A stretch of 64,000 bases of DNA from Loktanella sp. M215. Lineage in GTDB: Bacteria > Pseudomonadota > Alphaproteobacteria > Rhodobacterales > Rhodobacteraceae. Positions within the stretch are counted from its first letter, which is position 1. Every line of letters begins with the position of its first letter. Made by a program: the position numbers and the translations under genes. The notes beneath the pieces are model-generated. The model was not told the origin of the DNA, ran no database searches, and saw only the letters and a list, made by a program, of their open reading frames with translations. The DNA lies in the NCBI RefSeq assembly GCF_021735925.1, contig NZ_WMEA01000004.1, positions 392,183 to 456,182 of the forward strand, given 5' to 3'. Of the stretch, positions 1-8,555 are shown piece by piece.

Positions 1-1432
1 GGGTAATAGAGTTCGCGGCGTGGCCCCAGAACATCATCGCCTTGACCGGGTTCGGCTGGTCAAGGTTTTCTGCGGGTTCGAGGATCGCGTCCATGTAGCG
101 GGACAGTGGCATGCCCTCGGCTTGCATCAACTCTTCTGATTCGAAGCGCGACAGCATGTAGTCGTAATCCACATCCCAGACTCGGCTCCAGTGCTTCCAC
201 GCGCCTTTGGTCAGACCGTAGTAGGCTGGCAGCGAGTCGCAGGACACGCCAAGGTCCGTGGCACCCTGCACGTTGTCGTGGCCGCGAAAGATGTTGGCGC
301 CGCCACCGGTCTTACCGATATTGCCCAGCACCAGTTGCAGGATCGAGGCGGCGCGCGTCTTGGACGACCCGACGGTGGACTGCGTCAATCCCATGCACCA
401 GATCAGCGTGCCGGGTCGATTTTCGGCCAGTGTCCGGGCGACGCGCGCGGTCTGCTCTGCCGGAATGCCGGATACGCGCTCGACCTCTTCCAGCGTCCAG
501 TGTTGCACCTCCTCGCGGATCTGATCCATGCCCCAGACGCGTTGCTTGATGTATTCCTTGTCTTCCCAGCCGTTCGCGAAAATCTCGCGGACCAGACCCA
601 GCAAAAAGCCAATATCGGCGCCGGGCCGGATGCGGACATATTCGTCAGCGTGGGCGGCGGTGCGGGTAAAGCGGGGATCGACGACGATCATCTTGCCGCC
701 GTTCTCGCGTCCCGCAAGGACGTGCAGCATCGAGACCGGGTGCGCCTCGGCGGGATTGCCGCCGATGATCAGGATGGATTTGGCGTTGCGGATGTCGTTG
801 AAGGTGTTGGTCATGGCGCCGTAGCCATAGATGTTCGCCACGCCGGCCACCGTTGTCGAGTGACAGATCCGCGCCTGGTGATCGACGTTGTTGGTGCCCC
901 AGAACGCCGCCAGCTTGCGGAACAGGTAGCTCTGCTCGTTGGAAAACTTGGCCGATCCCAGCCAGTACACCGAGTCAGGCCCGAATTCCTCGCGGATACC
1001 GTTCAGCTTCTCGCCCAACTCGCTGATCGCCTGATCCCAGCTGATCCGGGTCCACTCGCCGGCGACCTTTTTCATGGGATACTTCAGACGGCGGTCACCG
1101 ATCGCGATCTCGCGCATGGCGGCACCCTTGGCGCAATGCGTGCCCTGGTTGATCGGGGATTCAAACGCAGGCTCCTGCCCGACCCAGACGCCATTCTCGA
1201 CCTCTGCCCAAAGCGAGCAGCCAACCGAGCAGAACTGGCAGATCGTCTTGTGGTAGGTCGTGGACAGCGACGGCGTCGCCGGGGCGGTCTGGGCCTGCAC
1301 GACCCGGCCAGCGCTGCTGCCGACGGCACCCAGTGCCAGTCCGGCCAGTCCGGAATTGCGCAGAAATTCGCGTCGAGTGCTGCCCACTCGGGGCGTTGAG
1401 ACGGTCGGAGTCGTTGTACGGCGACGCAACAT
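1..1432 (-). CDS. Formate dehydrogenase alpha subunit, Tat-exported molybdoenzyme (3' part outside window)
   Basis: Oxidises formate to CO2 at a bis-molybdopterin centre, normally feeding a FeS beta subunit and a cytochrome b gamma subunit. The 477 visible residues begin with a twin-arginine leader (TRREFLRNSG, residues 19-28). A [4Fe-4S] cluster motif follows, C65-x2-C68-x3-C72-x27-C100, then the active-site stretch with Cys190-His191; this is a cysteine, not a selenocysteine enzyme. The start is chosen because AGGAAG lies 7-12 nt upstream. The C-terminal half and the beta/gamma genes would lie to the left of the window. The small Tat protein immediately upstream on the same strand is the usual first gene of this operon. 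Family assignment is firm; whether the enzyme is quinone- or NAD-linked cannot be seen. Confidence 0.9.
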   Translation of the reverse strand, partial: MLRRRTTTPTVSTPRVGSTRREFLRNSGLAGLALGAVGSSAGRVVQAQTAPATPSLSTTYHKTICQFCSVGCSLWAEVENGVWVGQEPAFESPINQGTHCAKGAAMREIAIGDRRLKYPMKKVAGEWTRISWDQAISELGEKLNGIREEFGPDSVYWLGSAKFSNEQSYLFRKLAAFWGTNNVDHQARICHSTTVAGVANIYGYGAMTNTFNDIRNAKSILIIGGNPAEAHPVSMLHVLAGRENGGKMIVVDPRFTRTAAHADEYVRIRPGADIGFLLGLVREIFANGWEDKEYIKQRVWGMDQIREEVQHWTLEEVERVSGIPAEQTARVARTLAENRPGTLIWCMGLTQSTVGSSKTRAASILQLVLGNIGKTGGGANIFRGHDNVQGATDLGVSCDSLPAYYGLTKGAWKHWSRVWDVDYDYMLSRFESEELMQAEGMPLSRYMDAILEPAENLDQPNPVKAMMFWGHAANSIT

Positions 1433-1454
1433 CACAAGGTCTTCCTGTTGGGGG

Positions 1455-1643
1455 TCAGCTGCGGGACAGCCGATAGTATGTGGCAACGTGATCCGTGGTC
1501 ACGAATTGTGGCTGGCGCGGATCGACGGGCAGAACGATGGGTGCAGCGGCTTCTGCCGTGCCGGCACCAAGCGCCAGACTGACAGAGGCCAGTGGCACTC
1601 CCGCCAGCAAGCGGCGACGGATCGGATCGAGTTTATCGGGCAT
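1455..1643 (-). CDS. Small Tat-signal protein of formate dehydrogenase operons
   Basis: 62-residue protein made almost entirely of a twin-arginine leader (DPIRRRLLAGVPLA) plus a short conserved tail with VTTDHVATYYRLSR. Proteins of this size and pattern sit directly upstream of formate dehydrogenase alpha genes (TIGR02811-like 'formate dehydrogenase region TAT target'); their role is unknown, perhaps assembly or export. The gene ends 22 nt before the alpha subunit start, so the two are surely cotranscribed. A longer reading from 1697 is possible, but the internal ATG at 1643 puts the Tat motif at the normal distance from the N terminus. Confidence 0.8.
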   Translation of the reverse strand: MPDKLDPIRRRLLAGVPLASVSLALGAGTAEAAAPIVLPVDPRQPQFVTTDHVATYYRLSRS

Positions 1644-1722
1644 TGAACTCACTTTGTAAGAATGAAAAAATCGTAGTCCTGTGCCGCAGGGAGGCAAGGA
1701 TAAAATAGTACAAATCCGAGCG

Positions 1723-2271
1723 CTACTGATCTATCGTAAGGTCGGTGACCGATGAAAGACCTGCTTGCGCATAAGCCCCCGGAGTTCCGTCGTCTTCGCG
1801 TGCAATTACGCTGAAAGATCCGTCAGTTTCGAGGATGACGGCGCTCGCATTTTCGATAGCACTGGCCGCGCTTTGACGGATCACGGTCATCAGTTCGACC
1901 TCGGTGATCCGTTCGCGATGCAGTGCGCCGCGGCAGATGGCACCATCGCGCACCAATAAAGTTGCGTCCGATCGCACTAGCTCCGCTACTGTTGAAGACC
2001 GGACCGATGACCACGCCACGATCCATTGCAAACCGATCAACACCGCGAGCGCTAAGAGTCCCTCGGCAAGAGCCACGCTTTCAGACAAGAGGATCGACGC
2101 TAGCGTCGATCCGAGGGCCACCGTCACGATCAGATCAAAGGCGTTGAGTTTGGCAAGCGTGCGCTTGCCTGATATACGCAACATGATCAGAAGTGCGGGA
2201 TAAGCTAGCACGCCCACGATCAAAGTGCGGGCGAGACCGGACCAGTTCTGAAATAGCATTTCACTGATCAT
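1723..2271 (-). CDS. DUF421/YetF-family membrane protein
   Basis: 182-residue protein with three N-terminal membrane segments followed by a soluble YetF-like domain containing the family pattern R-x-S-A-A-S-A-I-E-N-A-x-A-V-I-L-E-T-D-G-S-F-S-V-I near residues 133-158. Bacillus YetF-type proteins are membrane proteins of uncertain function tied to envelope stress and sporulation. I chose the ATG at 2271 because AGGAAG sits 7 nt upstream; an upstream start at 2316 would overlap the BrkB gene. It lies just downstream of the BrkB-like gene on the same strand and is probably cotranscribed with it. Confidence 0.8.
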   Translation of the reverse strand: MISEMLFQNWSGLARTLIVGVLAYPALLIMLRISGKRTLAKLNAFDLIVTVALGSTLASILLSESVALAEGLLALAVLIGLQWIVAWSSVRSSTVAELVRSDATLLVRDGAICRGALHRERITEVELMTVIRQSAASAIENASAVILETDGSFSVIAREDDGTPGAYAQAGLSSVTDLTIDQ

Positions 2272-2305
2272 TTGGAACTTCCTGTTATCCGAAGGCAGTA
2301 CCCCT

Positions 2306-3448
2306 TCACACTTCATCTTTGCTGTTCATGCGGTGCGTTCGTTGCGAGATCGTCCAAGCCAGAGTTGCGCCTATAAGTGCGGCACCCAATGATAGCGGTT
2401 TCCTGTCCGCACTTCCTTGTTGCCTATTTCGCGAGACATACTTGTTGTCTTCAGCCGAAGACGCATGCTCATCTTTGCTCTCTGTCCAGTCACAACCTGC
2501 GAGCTTATCCGGGCGGGTGTCGGCCTTAACGGCCCCGCGTTGGCCTTCCGGCTGTGCCGGCCCGGTGGTCGTATCCTTGCGGGTCTGATGCTCTATTTCA
2601 GAGTTCAGCTCAGCCCCTCCGAGGATGATGAACGCAGACAGCCAGAGCCATGTCAAAAGGATGATGACACCACCAAGCGTGCCGTAGGTTTCATTGTAAC
2701 TTCCAAAGTTTTGCGCATAGAGGGAAAACCCGATCGTTCCCACAAGCCAAAGGATCGTCGACAAGACTGCCCCGGGGCTGACCCATCGCCACTTTGGATC
2801 CTGGCGAGACGGCCCGAAGCGATACACGATGGCAAGTCCAAACATCGTCAGAACAGCCAGCAACGGCCATTGCAGCCAGGAAATCGCAGTCTCAAAACCA
2901 TCTGGCAGGCCAAACAGACCGACGACGGCTGGGAGGACAAGGATGACACCAAAGGCCAGCAGCAGGCCAAAGATGAGAAACAACGTCAGCGCCACACCTG
3001 TCGCGTACAAACGGACGAAACCGCGTGTCTCGGTCTCGTCGTATGCGATGTTCATCCCCTCCATCAGGGTCATCATCCCCTTGGTGGCACCATACAAGGC
3101 CAGCAGAAAGCCGATAATTGCGGCAAACCCCGTCGCCGTTTCACCGCCGCCGGTGACCTGAACAATCTGATCCTGAATAATCGCGGCCGCGTTTTCCGGG
3201 AGCAGACTGACGATTTTGCCGAGCTGGTCAGCGATATCACTGGGGTCAAGGACGAAGCCGACGATTGCAACGAGTGCCGCTACGGCGGGGAACACCGCGA
3301 GAAGGCCAAAGAATGCGACGCCAGCTGAGACGACTGACACGTGATCATCCGACACCTCGGATTTCACCCGTTTCAGGATGTCCCACCACCCCGCTGTTGG
3401 GATCTCAGCAGGGTTGGTCGCTGCCTGCCCGCGCATGTCGTTGGCCAT
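2306..3448 (-). CDS. YihY/BrkB-family inner membrane protein
   Basis: About 380 residues with six predicted membrane helices in the first 280 residues and the family segments VSAGVAFFGLLAVFPA near the N terminus and GSYNETYGTLGGVIILLTWL before the last helix. The ~100-residue C-terminal tail is hydrophilic and ends with one more hydrophobic segment. The family was once called ribonuclease BN in error; its real function is unsettled (transport or envelope role). Start at ATG 3448 is supported by GGAGA 8 nt upstream. It leads a two-gene unit with the DUF421 gene. Confidence 0.85.
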   Translation of the reverse strand: MANDMRGQAATNPAEIPTAGWWDILKRVKSEVSDDHVSVVSAGVAFFGLLAVFPAVAALVAIVGFVLDPSDIADQLGKIVSLLPENAAAIIQDQIVQVTGGGETATGFAAIIGFLLALYGATKGMMTLMEGMNIAYDETETRGFVRLYATGVALTLFLIFGLLLAFGVILVLPAVVGLFGLPDGFETAISWLQWPLLAVLTMFGLAIVYRFGPSRQDPKWRWVSPGAVLSTILWLVGTIGFSLYAQNFGSYNETYGTLGGVIILLTWLWLSAFIILGGAELNSEIEHQTRKDTTTGPAQPEGQRGAVKADTRPDKLAGCDWTESKDEHASSAEDNKYVSRNRQQGSADRKPLSLGAALIGATLAWTISQRTHRMNSKDEV

Positions 3449-3515
3449 CGTCAGTCTCCGATAAAAATGGGCCGGCAAAAGGCGACTAACAGTTTAGTCA
3501 CCGTTTCGTACCTAA

Positions 3516-3541
3516 TTCAGGCTGAGGTTTCAGGCTGAGGT
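3516..3541. repeat. Perfect tandem duplication of a 13-bp unit
   Basis: TTCAGGCTGAGGT occurs twice head to tail in the spacer upstream of the BrkB-like gene, and a TGAGG remnant follows. It lies about 70-95 nt before the BrkB start, so it could be a doubled regulator site or a replication-slippage scar. No other feature is evident in 3449-3683. Confidence 0.6.
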
Positions 3542-3683
3542 GAGGTTTTGCTATCTATTAGGATGGTAAATCAAGAGTGGCGAAGGTCTGCGTGAATAGA
3601 TCCTGCTGCCGCCCATGTGCGACTTCCAAATGCAAGCAGTGCCCGCAGCCGAATGGCTACGGACACAACTGGTGTCAGGATAA

Positions 3684-3980
3684 TCAGTCTTGATATTCTG
3701 GCAGATCCTTGAGCTGATCTTTCGTCATAGTCGTCGTTGCATGCGCCTTGCCATTCTCGTCACGCATGAAGTTCAGCTGTGACACGGGAAGCGACACGCG
3801 CTTTGCACCGATGCCCAGAAAGCCGCCCACATCGACGATGACGTTTGTCCCGTGTCCCGCACCATCGGTATGAACGACATCGCCAATATGGTTATCGTCG
3901 GGTCCGTAGACGTTGGCGCCGTCAAGGTTTGCGGCTGAGATTTCGTCCGTGCGAAGCGGAATGTGCTTGGAATGGTCCAT
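3684..3980 (-). CDS. PRC-barrel domain protein, stress-type
   Basis: 98-residue soluble protein covering one PRC-barrel domain: motif ANVYGPDDNHIGDV near residue 23, then a beta-rich middle with VDVGGFLGIGAKRVSLPV. PRC-barrel proteins bind RNA or protein partners; small stand-alone versions are often stress-induced in alphaproteobacteria. The ATG at 3980 follows GGAGGAAC at ideal spacing. An EcfG-type promoter lies about 38 nt upstream of the start codon. The paralogue at 37779-38075 has the same length and the same kind of promoter. Confidence 0.85.
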   Translation of the reverse strand: MDHSKHIPLRTDEISAANLDGANVYGPDDNHIGDVVHTDGAGHGTNVIVDVGGFLGIGAKRVSLPVSQLNFMRDENGKAHATTTMTKDQLKDLPEYQD

Positions 3981-4017
3981 TGTCGTTCCTCCATAAATAT
4001 CAATGTTGCAATGACTG

Positions 4018-4043
4018 AACGAAGGCCGTGGCACTGATGTTCC
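4018..4043 (-). promoter_or_regulatory. EcfG-type general stress promoter for the PRC-barrel gene
   Basis: On the minus strand GGAAC is followed after 17 nt by CGTT, matching the alphaproteobacterial EcfG sigma-factor consensus (GGAAC-N16/17-CGTT). It points at the PRC-barrel gene whose start codon lies at 3980. Three more matches occur upstream of genes with stress-type products at 37297, 37635 and 39623. Confidence 0.65.
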
Positions 4044-4259
4044 GAACATAGGAACCGCGAAAGTGGCAATCGCCGCATCTCTAATAGTGATTTAGGGTGT
4101 CGCCCAAAGGCTCTTGCCCTACCTTGATCACGCGGGTCATGCTGAGCCATGATGCACGACATGGTTTTTACCACGGCGCTTGCTGCACACCGATGAAGTT
4201 GAAAGACGTATGCCGTCTGATCGCAGCGAGCTCATTGAAATATAGGAAGGAAACGAACA

Positions 4260-5462
4260 ATGGGCATCGCTGACGATGTAAAGAAGCCGATACCGATTAT
4301 TCTGGGAATCGTAGCGGTCGTGGGCTGGATTTTTGCTTTATTCCTATTGGGCGATCGGACCAATCTGCGGACGGATTTGGCTGATCAGACCCAAGCCGTT
4401 GGGACGCTGGAAGATCTGCGCAGCGAGGCCTCAGCGCTAAATTCCGAGACGGATGCACTCAGCGCTCAGCGCGACAACATCAATGCGGAGATCACGACGC
4501 AGCAAATAAGCCTGAGCAAGCTGCAAGATGAAATCGCGGCAGCGCAAAGCAGCCTCAATCAGACCAGGGCCGAGCAGTCGGCTATCACAGACCAACTAGC
4601 CCCGATGCGTGAAGAAATTGCAGGGTTCGAGACGGCGCGGGCCGAAGCAGAGAAAAATGCAACAGAGGCGACGCAGGAGCTCGCCAACGTGGGTGATCGT
4701 CTGACGGAAGCCCGAGCTGCCCAAGCAGAATTGCAGCAGCAGCTTTCCGTCCTGACGGATGACACGGCGCGCTTGGCACAAGAGGCATCCGACGCGGAGG
4801 CGCGCGTGCAGGAAGCACGTGATGCTGAGGCCGCCTCTCAGGCGGCCGTTGCCACTGCGACCGAGGAGCTGACACGTATGACGGAAGAGCGCGAGGCCCT
4901 CTCGAAAGAGCTTGATGACATGACCCAACGTCGGGATCAGCTCGCAGCCGACAACACGGCAGCAGAAGAGCAACGTCAATCCGTGCAAGCGATCGTGACC
5001 CAGCTGTCCGATGATCTGGCCTCCCGAAGCCAACAGCTTTCCGAAGTGGAACAGCGCATCGCGGCCCTTCAGGCGCAGGGTGTGCAGGCTCAGGATCACG
5101 AAACGCAAGGGCAAGACGCGCCGGAACAGGGGCAAGACACCTCTGACGAGACAGCGCAAACAGAGTCCGACGATCAGGCCACCGCAATGCTTGAACCTGG
5201 GTCTTATTCCGGCGGTGCCATCGCCATGGTCCTTACAGACGACGGCCAATTCACTTTGACGAATGCAGACAGCGGCAAAGAAGCGACCGGTCGTTACGAG
5301 GCAACCGACGGTCAGATTACCCTGTCTGACGCTGAGGGTGACATCGGCACAACAGTCTTCCCCATGACCTGTGGCGTGCAGCGCGGGGAGACCGGTCTCT
5401 CAATTGCACAAGTCGACGATCAGGTTTGCCCGCTGGCTGGACTTGAATTGCAGCCCCAGTAA
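4260..5462 (+). CDS. Membrane-anchored long coiled-coil protein
   Basis: 400 residues. A single membrane helix near residues 12-30 anchors the protein, leaving a periplasmic or cytoplasmic coiled coil of roughly 240 residues rich in A, E, Q, D and L heptads (about 35-280). A Q/D/E-rich hinge follows, then a C-terminal beta-type domain of ~80 residues starting at GSYSGGAIAMVLTDDGQ and holding two cysteines (TCGVQ, QVCPL). I do not recognise the family. A strong site AGGAAGGAAACG precedes the ATG. The architecture suggests an envelope spacer or scaffold. Confidence 0.75.
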   Translation: MGIADDVKKPIPIILGIVAVVGWIFALFLLGDRTNLRTDLADQTQAVGTLEDLRSEASALNSETDALSAQRDNINAEITTQQISLSKLQDEIAAAQSSLNQTRAEQSAITDQLAPMREEIAGFETARAEAEKNATEATQELANVGDRLTEARAAQAELQQQLSVLTDDTARLAQEASDAEARVQEARDAEAASQAAVATATEELTRMTEEREALSKELDDMTQRRDQLAADNTAAEEQRQSVQAIVTQLSDDLASRSQQLSEVEQRIAALQAQGVQAQDHETQGQDAPEQGQDTSDETAQTESDDQATAMLEPGSYSGGAIAMVLTDDGQFTLTNADSGKEATGRYEATDGQITLSDAEGDIGTTVFPMTCGVQRGETGLSIAQVDDQVCPLAGLELQPQ

Positions 5463-5496
5463 GCAAACGATTCTCACTGATGCCGCAAAGGTCGTA

Positions 5497-5524
5497 AAGG
5501 CAGGATGAGAAATCGTCCTGCCTT
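5497..5524 (+). terminator. Hairpin terminator after the coiled-coil gene
   Basis: AAGGCAGGA and TCCTGCCTT form a perfect 9-bp stem with a 10-nt loop, 35 nt after the coiled-coil gene. No long T-run follows, so it may act in both directions or need Rho. Confidence 0.6.
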
Positions 5525-5727
5525 ATCTGCGTCATGGCGTCGACTTTAAGTCGTTTATACACTGCACATTATTCCTAAGTTGATGCGTAGCCCTGCCGTA
5601 AATCATCTTGCCAGAAAACAAAGTGTATCGCTCAAATACTAATTCGACATTTGCGAAGCAGCGAAATATTTTCATCAGCCCTTGAACATTGCAATCGCTG
5701 TGAAAGGCAATTTTCGGTGAATTAGAA

Positions 5728-6594
5728 TTAGAGAAATGACGTGCCACCTGCAAGGCTTCCATCGAGAAAGCTTCTCAGCGCTCCTGTATAAATGTCGGGC
5801 CATTCAATCTGTGGCGCATGACCGCAGTGCTTTACGACTTGCAGCGCACAATGCGGCATCAAATCCACAAGAACCGCGGAGTGGTGAAAGGGCGATAAAT
5901 TGTCGTTCCGGCCCCAAACCGCAAGGGTGGGCGTCTGGATCATGGGCAGTTTCGCCAGCAAATCGTGACGGGGCCCCTCGAGAAAGCCCTTTGGTCCGAC
6001 GAAGCTTTTCAACTGTCCAATGAAAGCTTTCCGCGATGCTATGTCGGCGAAGAGTGAAATGCGCCGTGCGGAAAATGATGCCAAACGGCTGCTGTTTCCG
6101 CTATGGATGGCATTCAAGAGGATCCGGAGACCAGACGCACCTGGTCGTGTAATCGCCTGCCCCATGACGGCTGGTAACGACGTACTGAAATCGATCATAG
6201 TATCTGACCCGATGCCGGCGGGCGCAGTAAGCACAAGGCGGCGCAAGCGATGGGGTGCGGCGCAGGCGATATCGAGGGCGATGCGACCGCCAAGGCTCCA
6301 GCCGCTCATATCCACGACATTCAGGGAAAGCGCGTCGAGAACGTCCAGGACGTGATCCCGCATGGTATCTGGGGCATAGGTGCAGTCGGCTGGCTTTGAT
6401 GTTTTTCCGCTGCCGAGAAGATCGATAGCGACCACACGGCGGTTCTCCGACAACGCCGGAAGGGTCTCCGACCAGTCCTCAATGGTGCCACTCAGTCCAT
6501 GCAAAAGTGCGAGGGGAATGCCACCCTCACCCACGCTCCAATAGCGCGTCCGGATACCGCCCGAGGTGATAAACTGGTCTTCGAATTGTGACAT
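5728..6594 (-). CDS. Alpha/beta hydrolase
   Basis: 288-residue alpha/beta hydrolase. The oxyanion loop LLHGLSG lies at residues 30-36, the nucleophile elbow G-W-S-L-G places the catalytic serine at residue 100, the acid is in WGRNDNLSP, and the histidine is in CGHAPQIEWP near the C terminus. All catalytic parts are present. Substrate cannot be inferred; the pattern fits carboxylesterase, lactonase or C-C hydrolase types. Start at ATG 6594 is favoured by GGAAAG about 10 nt upstream; a longer reading to 6672 has no ribosome site. It stands alone between two gene-poor stretches. Confidence 0.8.
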   Translation of the reverse strand: MSQFEDQFITSGGIRTRYWSVGEGGIPLALLHGLSGTIEDWSETLPALSENRRVVAIDLLGSGKTSKPADCTYAPDTMRDHVLDVLDALSLNVVDMSGWSLGGRIALDIACAAPHRLRRLVLTAPAGIGSDTMIDFSTSLPAVMGQAITRPGASGLRILLNAIHSGNSSRLASFSARRISLFADIASRKAFIGQLKSFVGPKGFLEGPRHDLLAKLPMIQTPTLAVWGRNDNLSPFHHSAVLVDLMPHCALQVVKHCGHAPQIEWPDIYTGALRSFLDGSLAGGTSFL

Positions 6595-7452
6595 GTTGCG
6601 GTCTTTCCAAGCAGTGGCATCGGTTCGCACCGAGAGCTTAGTGTTGCAAACGCAATTGACTCGGTTGTGCACTGTGTCGGACTCACGGACCTGACACGAG
6701 CCTCAACCTCTAACTTCTCTTAGAAATTTCACGTGTTTGTTGATTGCGTATGGGGATCTAACATTTTGCCTGACGGGCATTTCAGGAGGTAACCGCACCG
6801 GTCAAACGATACTGCGGGACAGCCCTCACCTGCGGAACCTGCGCTGATGAACGATGCCGTCAAAATGTAGCTGCCGAGAAACCGCCCTGAAATGTAATGA
6901 AAAGCTGCGGCATGTCGCTTATGTAGACCCGCTGTCTTTCGGTGACAAAGCGTTGAGCATTTCGGTTGCCCAACGGCGTACACACAAATCTTTGGCCCCT
7001 CCTTCGGATAAGAAGATGCGGCAAGCGCGGCGGATACGGGCATCCGAATGCGCATACGCATCGGCTCGGATAGCACGCGCCCATCCGAGCCGCAGCTCAC
7101 GAGTCAGAACAGAGTGGCTAGTCGGGCGCAGCGTCATGCCGATTAGTTTATAGCAATTTCAGATTTGCGTGTAGCAGAACGTCAGGTCTTCGACATGCAG
7201 GGCAGTCAGATGGCGTTGTCCGACGCTACCTCAGCAAATCTGAGGCTGCGCGGTCTGTCTCATAATTAGGCTTATCGGCGTCAGACGTTGTAGCGGGGCG
7301 GATTCTATTCTGGGTTGCGACAAACCCCCCTATCTTGGTTAAAGATTTTGCAATCTGCCTCCGACGGCCGAGCGCTCCGCCACTGTTCAGAATCACTTTC
7401 TAATCGGACAGGCGTGATAGAAGAGTTCTTTGTCGCATGATGTGTGATTATG
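6595..7452. other. Gene-poor stretch, about 860 bases
   Basis: Only short overlapping reading frames on both strands with unbiased composition are visible here; none has a good start site or a recognisable motif. No transposon ends or RNA gene were seen. It may hold decayed sequence. Confidence 0.5.
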
Positions 7453-7599
7453 TTAAAGAAACTGCAAGGCTTGAAGAAACAAAAATCCCAGTGCGGCAAT
7501 TATAGTTCCAGTGGCAGCTATGCGAAATATTACGATTAATCTTTCGATATTTTTTATTTTATTTATTTTTTCGTCATAAATTGGGCAATTTTTCTTCAT
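7453..7599 (-). CDS. Possible 48-residue single-pass membrane protein
   Basis: An ATG at 7599 opens a 48-codon frame. It has a lysine-rich, charged N-terminal half and then a hydrophobic helix (residues about 22-45: LIVIFRIAATGTIIAALG and onward) before the stop. The frame lies in an unusually AT-rich island, and a charged head followed by one helix is typical of real small membrane proteins. The ribosome site is weak (AAGG 12 nt upstream). It could equally be chance; there is no homology argument. Confidence 0.35.
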   Translation of the reverse strand: MKKNCPIYDEKINKIKNIERLIVIFRIAATGTIIAALGFLFLQALQFL

Positions 7600-7976
7600 C
7601 GTCTTCTGCCTTAAGATGATAAGAGTAATAGAAGATTTTGGCAGATTAATAAATTTTCATAACCGGTGTTGTGCAACCTTAGCAGCAATTCATTGCACTC
7701 GTCCCGGCCGTTATGACAAGCGCTACGTGAGCTTCAAGCCTTTCTCGCGCCCTTCTTGGCGCCTGCCTCATTAAGTAGTGCGCGCTAGTTTTCTAAGTGA
7801 TATCGTTGATTGGCCTGATTACGATTGACCGATCGGGAATCCATCACATGAACCTCCCTCACCAATCTCTATGTTGAAAGGGAGCTCGGTATCAAGCGAC
7901 TGCCTAATACCCCGTCCGTCCTGACAACATTCCTGTTTCGCAGGGCACCTCATCGCGATCAGCGGTGACTGGTATA
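7600..7976. other. AT-rich intergenic stretch downstream of the FeeM-like gene
   Basis: About 375 bases without a supported gene. Base composition is clearly more AT-rich than its surroundings up to about 7700. I see no clear terminator or promoter match. Confidence 0.4.
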
Positions 7977-8555
7977 TCAGATCCGATTAAAACCCTTATA
8001 CTGGCCGTTCCGCAGATCGACGCCCATGAGAACTAGATTTTTCTTCAGATCACCGTAGGGACGCGGCTCAGATATCTGTCTGAAGCCGTAAATCCTGTTG
8101 TACATATCGATCCGGCTCTCCAGTACAGATGCCACTCCAAATTCAACAGCATTTTCCGCGACGAAATCCTCATAGATCCGCAGGGTCCGCCGGGCAGCAA
8201 GCAATCTCAAGCGCCCGATATGGGGATCTACGGCGAGCCGGGCGGCGTCAGAAATGATCATGCCGGACTTTATCTTGGGCATTAGAATGTCTGCAAACGT
8301 TGCCATCGTCGCTGAACGGTGACAGGCCTCTGTAAGAAGATGAAGTCTAATTGTGCTGACAATTTGTCCGCTCGATAAAACCATAAATATATGGGATGTA
8401 TCTGTTGCATCGTATTGATCGGTGAAAATCTCGTCATCACGGCTTTCGATTAAGCCGTCCGCAAGATAACAGCGATACCGGAATGCCCCAACTGCTCTGA
8501 GATCATTCTCGCACTGCACTTTTGCGACGTCGAAATTTCGCGCTAGTATGGTCAA
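7977..8555 (-). CDS. FeeM-like N-acyl amino acid synthase (GNAT fold, autoinducer-synthase-like)
   Basis: 192 residues. Family-type segments are AFRYRCYLADGLI (about 24-36), DQYDATDTSHIFMV with STIRL (about 47-70), and IISDAARLAVDP (about 100-111), followed by a C-terminal half with LRIYEDFVAENAVEFGV. FeeM-type enzymes join an acyl chain from acyl-ACP to an amino acid and share their fold with LuxI. The start is TTG at 8555 inside the stop of the preceding gene (TTGA overlap of 4 nt), so translation is coupled to the methyltransferase. Amino-acid and acyl preference are not visible. A plain GNAT acetyltransferase is the main alternative. Confidence 0.7.
   Translation of the reverse strand: MTILARNFDVAKVQCENDLRAVGAFRYRCYLADGLIESRDDEIFTDQYDATDTSHIFMVLSSGQIVSTIRLHLLTEACHRSATMATFADILMPKIKSGMIISDAARLAVDPHIGRLRLLAARRTLRIYEDFVAENAVEFGVASVLESRIDMYNRIYGFRQISEPRPYGDLKKNLVLMGVDLRNGQYKGFNRI

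Noticed and set aside
191..1399. Long plus-strand open frame of 402 codons at the left end
   Set aside because: It is the antisense shadow of the formate dehydrogenase gene, whose minus-strand frame has clear Tat, FeS and molybdopterin motifs.
4596..5249. Minus-strand frames under the coiled-coil gene
   Set aside because: Shadows caused by high GC; the plus-strand product has a ribosome site, membrane helix and regular heptads.
5532..5762. Minus-strand 76-codon frame overlapping the hydrolase 3' end
   Set aside because: It overlaps a well-supported gene on the same strand and has no recognisable features.
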